This document shows positions 58,015 through 64,000 of a stretch of 64,000 nucleotides of DNA, one piece after another. Under the pieces are notes generated by a model. That model was not told the origin of the DNA. It made no database searches and saw only the letters and a list, made by a program, of their open reading frames with translations. Source of the stretch: Thozetella sp. PMI_491 (lineage: Eukaryota; Ascomycota; Sordariomycetes; Chaetosphaeriales; Chaetosphaeriaceae). Position 1 is the first letter of the stretch; each line of letters starts with the position of its first letter. Location: positions 1,050,813-1,114,812 of the forward strand of contig MU270018.1 of assembly GCA_021432635.1 (NCBI GenBank), read 5' to 3'. The position numbers and the translations under genes were made by a program.

Positions 58015-59799
58015 GACAAGATAGCCTAAAGGCTTGATAATATGAGAGTAGCTACTCTCACGATGATATGTGGTAGTAATACTCAACGTCTACATAGAGA
58101 TAAGCGGGTTAAATATGGTCTAATGTTAAAAATGAATCGAACGGAATAATGATATAAAGAACGTTGTTTAAACCGTTGCGGCGTGGACAGAGGACAGTCA
58201 TGCTATCCCTACCAGTCCATTCTCTTCCATATCTTGCCGTTGATGCGAAGCTGCTCGTATACCTTGATGGGCGCTCCTAGCTCTCATACCAATTAGAGTG
58301 ATGGTAATAGTCAGAGAAGGAGAATCGAGCGTAGAGAACACCAAATGCTTGCCTTTAGATATGAGAGCTGTTTGAACCTAGGACATGTGGTTGCCGGGCC
58401 CAAGTGGGTCCAGATAGGGGCTCCTGTTTACTTCTAGGCTTGGCCTAACGCTAGATGGTTCGAGGAGTGTTAGTCTCTCCCGTGCCTGACTAACATCTCG
58501 GTCTCATAATATGCTAGTGATAGTAGAAATAGGTGTCTTTACTATCGTGGCCCCTTTCTCTTCATTCCTCCTAAGTGATGCTGCTGGTCTACGAATGCTC
58601 TTTGATGGTCAATTACTATGTGATCATCTCGCCCAGCCTAGTACTGACGCTCCCGTTGACAGGCTGATATTGCACATGCTGTAGATATCCCACGGTTACG
58701 TACCATGGGCACGGTATCGACCAAGTGTAGCGGCATCTATACCCTTCGGGGCTTTGAAGCCTCCTCGCACGAAGCACAAGTGTCCATCATCACGCCCCGG
58801 ACACCAGCTTTCGAGCCTCGCCCACTTCGCTAGCCGTCCTTGGTCAAGTGGAGAGCTAGTTGGCAATATCGTACTGGCTACTTTGCAGAGCGACCACGCG
58901 ACGCTAGTTTGCCCGTGTGGGACGATCATTCGACCGCCTACCTGCCTCGTCGACGAGCATGATCCTACTGCCCACTTGTCCACTGCTCGCATTCGGTCTG
59001 CTAGCAGGTGGTGGTTTCCCAGGATTGCTATAGACACTCCTCTCTCGTGATGGACAGACTGGATGCCTGCGCATGAGAGATGCTCGATCTGGCTAAGCAG
59101 CTGCTTGAATGTGACAGGGGCACAGGCAGCGGGCTCGAGCTAGTAGGTCGCCGTCGAGTCCCGAGACTCGTCATTCACACAAGTCCTTGCGAGTCGGTGT
59201 ATAGTTTACCAATCTATTGTAGGCTTCTACGCCATCTATATCACACCGAGCGCGTGCTCCGACGCCTAGAGCACCAACGACCCCTGCGGCGGCGCGTCGA
59301 GACGGGGCAGGTGGTCGGGATGGGCAGCCCCGTGGCACGAAAATTTCACATAGATTGCCAGGCTGGCCGTTGGTTCCACGACAAAAGACATTTCCTAGGC
59401 CGCCACAGCACCCCACGCCGGCGCGGGCGTGACAAGTCATACCCGGCGGCCAGGATGGAAAGCCCCTAAGCGCTCACATGATCGCCCGTCGTGTCGGGAA
59501 GCTGCAGACCGGCTTCCCCCTTTTCGCCAGGCATGGGGGAGCACAGCCAGGGTCTCGTCTCCCTGACCGAGTGGGACGAGGCAATGCACGAAATCGAGGC
59601 AGGGCCGCGCTCGCTGGGATCCCACGGCGAGTCCAAGTGCCGTCGCGGCCGTCCGGGTCTCGACAGCAATCGGCCCATTTGCGCACTTTGCGGACGCCCG
59701 CGGGACGCCAGGTCTAGACGGCGTCAGCGGGGGATGAAGAGGCCCACGAACAGGGTGAGTCAAGACCGGGGGACTGCTGCAACACGCTAGAAGGGCGGT

Positions 59800-59801
<2 letters not shown>

Positions 59802-59832
<31 letters not shown>
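59802..59832. repeat. G31 homopolymer
   Basis: An uninterrupted run of 31 G. It could form a G-quadruplex, and its length is likely variable or imprecise. Confidence 0.85.
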
Positions 59833-59834
<2 letters not shown>

Positions 59835-60264
59835 GTGAGGCTCTAGCTGCTCCGCAAGGGCGGCGCTCGAGGCAGCGAGGCTTTTTCGATGAAGCGACAA
59901 CGCCGACCGATGTCCATCGCGCCCCGCCCCAGATGGCCATCGGAGGTCGTCACCGGTGAGGAATGAGCCTCCACCCCCGGTCTGAAGCTACCGTCTCCCC
60001 GGGGTCTCCCCGGCAAGCAGCGCAAACAAGCAAGCAAGCTAGCATGACCTCGGGGTGAGTTTTTGGTCGCACAAAGCAGGAGGAGGCGTGAGGCGTGACG
60101 GGCAAGTAGGCAGGGCAGGCTTGTTTTGCGACTTTGGTCCCCTCATGCCCGTCCCCCTCTCCTATGCGACCCGACCAAGCGCTGCGATCTCCGTTGCGTC
60201 CAAGGCAGTGGACGGGGTTGTCGAGAGTTGCACCACATGACAACAGGCCACCCACACACCCGCG

Positions 60265-60282
60265 CACACACACACACACACA
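60265..60282. repeat. (CA)9 microsatellite
   Basis: A short CA dinucleotide array in gene-free DNA. Confidence 0.85.
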
Positions 60283-63110
60283 TATGCACGAATGTGGACG
60301 AGCCAAGGGGCCGAGGAGATGGGAGAACGCCGCCAGCGTCAGGCCTTTGGTCACCTGCCTTCCCAGCTCCCGCAAACTCCTTTCCTTGACAACCTGCAGG
60401 GACGGACTAGTGATATTTCCAGTGGAAATCTTGCATACTCTAATATTGCAAGGGCATGGCAAAGTCGGCGGCGGCAACCAATCACCGCATCAGTAGAGTG
60501 GTATTCTCATGCTCGGCCACCATCAAGCTCGGTCCCTTTGGCAGCAGCGTCCTTCTTTGGGGTTGCCCCGCCCAAACGAGAGTCCAAGAGCGTACAAGTG
60601 GCCAGATAAGGGGGGGATCTAATACCCTCCATCGCCATGAGCTGCACGACCGGCGCGGCCCAGCTGGGAAATGGCCAATGCAGATGATCTCAGCAGACAG
60701 ACTATTGTCCTTCCGGATAAACACGCATAATCATTGTCGCCCCTTACTAACCATCCAAATCACAACACCCTCCCTTCCTCCTGCCGGAGAGAGAATAGGG
60801 CTAGTGGCTATCTGTGGGCGTGCGTGTGTACGTAAGTGTGTCTAGCACTTCGCACTTCTCCTTCATGTGGCGAACCAACGGGACTGAGTTCATCCCGCGT
60901 GTCGCAGCGCCTCGCCAGCAGAAGCCGCCCCGGTGAGATCCGGGTTGCAAGCAGCCCCCGGGCCAAGAGACGGCCCAGGGCAGGGAATCGTACAGCACAG
61001 GACCGCATATTGCGTGACGAAGGGCGCGGCCAAACCACCCACATGGGCTCTCAATCAGTTCGTCATATTGGAGGGTCGGTCTTATGATCTGCTCGTAGCG
61101 ACGGGGGTTCACTGCGGTTGAACCGCCCGGCCTACGGGATGAGAGGAACCGTGTTTACATGTACATGGCGCATACAACCTAGCGCCTGGCGACGGCGAGA
61201 CGTTCCATTCACAGTGATGATTTCCAACATCATTGCGTGTAACTCAGAGGCAGCAGAGCTGCCGCTCTAACCAGGGGGCGAGGCTACACTGCAGCAAGAG
61301 CGTGTGAGGGCTAGTGAGATAGGGATTCCCCAACTGGGAGCTTCCGGCCATAGGTCGGACTTGCAGCCGTACGCGGAGCCGAGAGCAGCAGAGCACCATA
61401 CGATCGTCCGCAAGCAAGTCGACGTGGCCGCCCGTCCGTCTATCCGCCTCTAGCCAGACTGAGGCATCGGCTGGGCGCGGCCCCTCTCCCCCATCTCGCC
61501 GGCGCCAGCCAGCCAACGAGCCCAGCTCATTCTGTCTTGCATGCAAGGCAAGCTCCCACCCCTACCGACACCGAATGGTTGGATAGGGCGTGTGATGAGG
61601 ATCAGGGCCGTCCGCATATGCACGCGAGTTTGCGGGGACGGCCAATTGCCCGACAGACAAAACCGAGACGTGGCTGGCTGGTTGGCCGTCGGTCCGTTCC
61701 TTTGCCTTCGTCTCGTTGCAGTTCCCGAGGTGCGAGACGCCCCAGCCCGCCGAATCTGCGTCCAGCATGACACGAGGAGGATTCCTACAGTCTGGGGGCC
61801 GGCGACTGCGTCTCCAGCTCGCCATTGGCTCCAGCTCGACCCAACTCGTCTGGAATCGAAGGGGAAGGGGGGGGGAGCTGACTTGGACGACCGTGGTGAG
61901 GGGATCACGGAAATGTGAGTGTTGGTTCGAGCTGTGCAACCTGCAGCTGCACATCCGTCCGAGCAGGGCAATCCGGTGGGCAGCTGTAGAGAAAGAAGTA
62001 GCAGTGCCCACCAATCAGGAGCGCCTCGTGAGTCGGCGTACTACCGCCCTCGTTTGGAGAGCCGTCGAGGGGACGAAGGCTGCGTCGCCCAAAACGACTC
62101 ACATACACACACCCTCTCTCCTCTCCCTCGAAGCCTCCCCAGCGGGATGGAAGAGAGGGGCGGAAGAAGAGGATGTGAGGAGGAGCCAGGTCTCGCCGTG
62201 TTCCAGGCAACCTTCTGTAGTCCGTCTAGCTCCGCCCGGGAGAGACGAGGATAGGCACTAGATTGTCCCTTTCCGTCCTGCAAGGCGTTCGCCCCGCGTC
62301 TTCGCGATGGTGCGCTGAGACAGGGAGGTCGCCTGGACCGAGAAATCCTCCCTCATCATGGGCTGAGATGGACCGACAGGCGAGGCGGCCAGGCCGTCCC
62401 CGTCTCAGACACGCACCTGAGAGACAAGGCCGGCCGCCTCTCTCAGACCGAAGGAGGAGAAGACATCACAAGCCTAGCTCAAACATGGCACACGTGTTGT
62501 ACCGTTGAAGAAAAGAAAATCCCAACTGCGCGATAAAAAATCAGTTCATGCGCTAGCCGCCAGTCAGCACAAGTAATGTTCAGCGGTTCGGCGGCGAGGA
62601 GTGCCCGGCGAACCAGAGCGTCGCCATGGAGAGGGGTTGTTCTTTTGGCCTTCCCCAAATTCACAGCTGTACGACCTGACAGCTCAGATTTTCTCCGCGT
62701 TGGAAGACGCCCTCGCCCCTAGAAACGTAGAAGGGAAGGAGTGGCTGGGTCCGAAGGTGCTTCTTCGTTCGCCGAAACGCTTTTGGTGCTCGAGAAGGAA
62801 GGACCTGATACGCCAGGCATCCAGGGCGGCCAAGCCAGGCACACGCGCAGCACACGTAGAACAAGGAGCTGCAAGAGCGAGACACGCCCCCTCCCAATCG
62901 CTCCATGGTACGGGCACTTGGCGGGCGGGTAGCCGAGACCATCAATGAGTTCAGCCTCGACGATGATTACGATATTCGGAAGCATCCACTTGCTCAGGAA
63001 CTGCGCCGTCAGAGTATGCATGGCTGGGCCCTCTTGGCACTCAATAGGCCCTGCCAGGCAAGCTAGGTTCTGCACTGCACACTACCTACATGCTACCACC
63101 GTGCAGAGAC

Positions 63111-63158
63111 AGAGAGAGAGAGAGAGAGAGAGAGTGTGTGTGTGTGTGTGTGTGTGTG
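63111..63158. repeat. (AG)12 followed by (TG)12
   Basis: A compound dinucleotide microsatellite: about 24 bases of AG alternation switch directly to about 24 bases of TG alternation. Confidence 0.9.
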
Positions 63159-63986
63159 GGTGTGATCTTTGCTGCAAGGCCTGTAGGCTGAATCTGAATG
63201 CCCAAAGACCCTCGTCGGCAGAGCAGACGATGCGAAAAGCGAAAGGAACGAGACTTCGGGCCCCGGCATAGACGCAACACTAACCAGTTCCCAAACCAAA
63301 CATGACGGTCCCATGGACGTTCGAGACCCGAGAGTCTCTCCTGAGCCGCCCGTGGGACGGCCAGACGCGGCTTGGAGAAGCCTGTTAGCCCGGGTCCTTG
63401 CATGGATTCTTTGCCCGATCGTGGTCTTGGGAACGAACATCGAGATTTGAGGGACGGCCTGTGGTCGCAGCCCACGCAGCAGAGGGTGGCGTCAGTCCGT
63501 GCCGTGCGCAAGACCGTCACGATCCCTGAGGAGCGGCTCAGATAATGCTAGGTCGCCTATAGCGGGCCCCCCTCTAGACAAACAGCCCTGCCTAGCTACC
63601 ATGACAGCGCGCGGGCGGCTCAAATAGGTTTTTCGATGCTGCGGCGCGAACCCATCGCCATTCTGGGCGGCTTGCTGGCATTGGCCCTGGCGCTGGTGGC
63701 CTTAGATGGATACAACGGCGGCCCTGGCGTGTGCATTGACCGGAGTCCGGTGAGGCATATTTGGCAGCGGGCTCAACCGATGAGCATCCTGTAGGCCGTC
63801 CTGCTCCATGGCTCGACGGCCACGACATAGGTAGACTACCAAGCATGTGAAGCAGCGCCGTGATAGATAGGGAGGTGGAGCGCTTACTACGCAACCTGCC
63901 CCAACATTCCAGGTCTCAGAGTCCACAGCGCTTGTGTATCACGGAAGAGGAGGGGAGGGGAGGGGAGCAGGGGTCGATTTGGGGAA

Positions 63987-64000
63987 GGGGGGGGGGGGGG
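63987..64000. repeat. G-run at the window end
   Basis: At least 14 G, cut by the window edge, preceded by AGGGG-type repeats from about 63940. Confidence 0.8.

Larger units (their letters stand above)
58015..64000. other. Gene-free 6 kb end region rich in simple repeats
   Basis: I find no gene. The first 700 bases are AT-rich. Beyond about 58.7 kb the sequence is GC-rich but without coding structure, with a G31 run, CA, GA and GT microsatellites and G-tracts up to the last base. Open frames up to about 180 codons are low-complexity Arg/Pro/Ser reads. Confidence 0.5.

Noticed and set aside
61716-62261. 181-codon plus-strand frame in the end block.
   Set aside because: Low-complexity Arg/Ser/Pro read, overlapped by equally long frames on the other strand, with no domain or splice partner.

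Overview
The window is nuclear DNA of a filamentous ascomycete. Genes are GC-rich, most carry several short introns (about 50-220 nt) with GT..AG ends and CTAAC-like branch sites, both strands are used, and intergenic gaps are 0.3-6 kb. A NUC-2/PHO81-type phosphate regulator (SPX, ankyrin repeats, GDPD-like domain), a fungal shugoshin and the DASH subunit Dad2 point to Pezizomycotina, most likely Sordariomycetes. I cannot name the species. I see no operons, CRISPR arrays, insertion sequences, rRNA or convincing tRNA genes.

Layout, left to right: the C-terminal end of an unidentified gene (+); COA1, a cytochrome oxidase assembly factor (-); two unrelated four-helix membrane proteins (+,+); nuc-2 (-), whose start codon appears to be split by an intron; cue5 (-), a CUE-domain autophagy receptor, divergent from vps20 (+), an ESCRT-III subunit; a DUF2293 protein (-) divergent from a DHX35-like DEAH helicase (+); a long single-pass membrane protein (+); a 5.5 kb gene-poor stretch; a Ser/Thr-rich single-pass surface protein (+); a membrane-anchored type-B carboxylesterase (-); a disordered protein with two 53-residue tandem repeats (-); dad2 (-) divergent from sgo1 (+); vps29 (-) divergent from an alanine-glyoxylate aminotransferase (+); crm1/exportin-1 (+); a secreted phytase-like protein (+); and a final 6 kb of gene-free DNA rich in simple repeats and G-tracts.

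Most of the genes are conserved housekeeping genes of nuclear export, RNA helicase function, retromer and ESCRT trafficking, kinetochore and cohesin protection, phosphate sensing and mitochondrial assembly. They do not form one pathway, but two divergent pairs join related functions: dad2/sgo1 in chromosome segregation and cue5/vps20 in ubiquitin-linked degradation. I rebuilt exon structures by joining open frames at splice consensus sites and checking phase; none is backed by transcript data. I found no clearly new multi-gene system. The most interesting points are gene-structural: the split start codon of nuc-2, a peroxisomal PTS2 motif inside a mitochondrial-like presequence of the aminotransferase, a GC-AG intron, a 201-nt in-frame optional intron, a duplicated 53-residue module, and a predicted leptomycin-resistant exportin.
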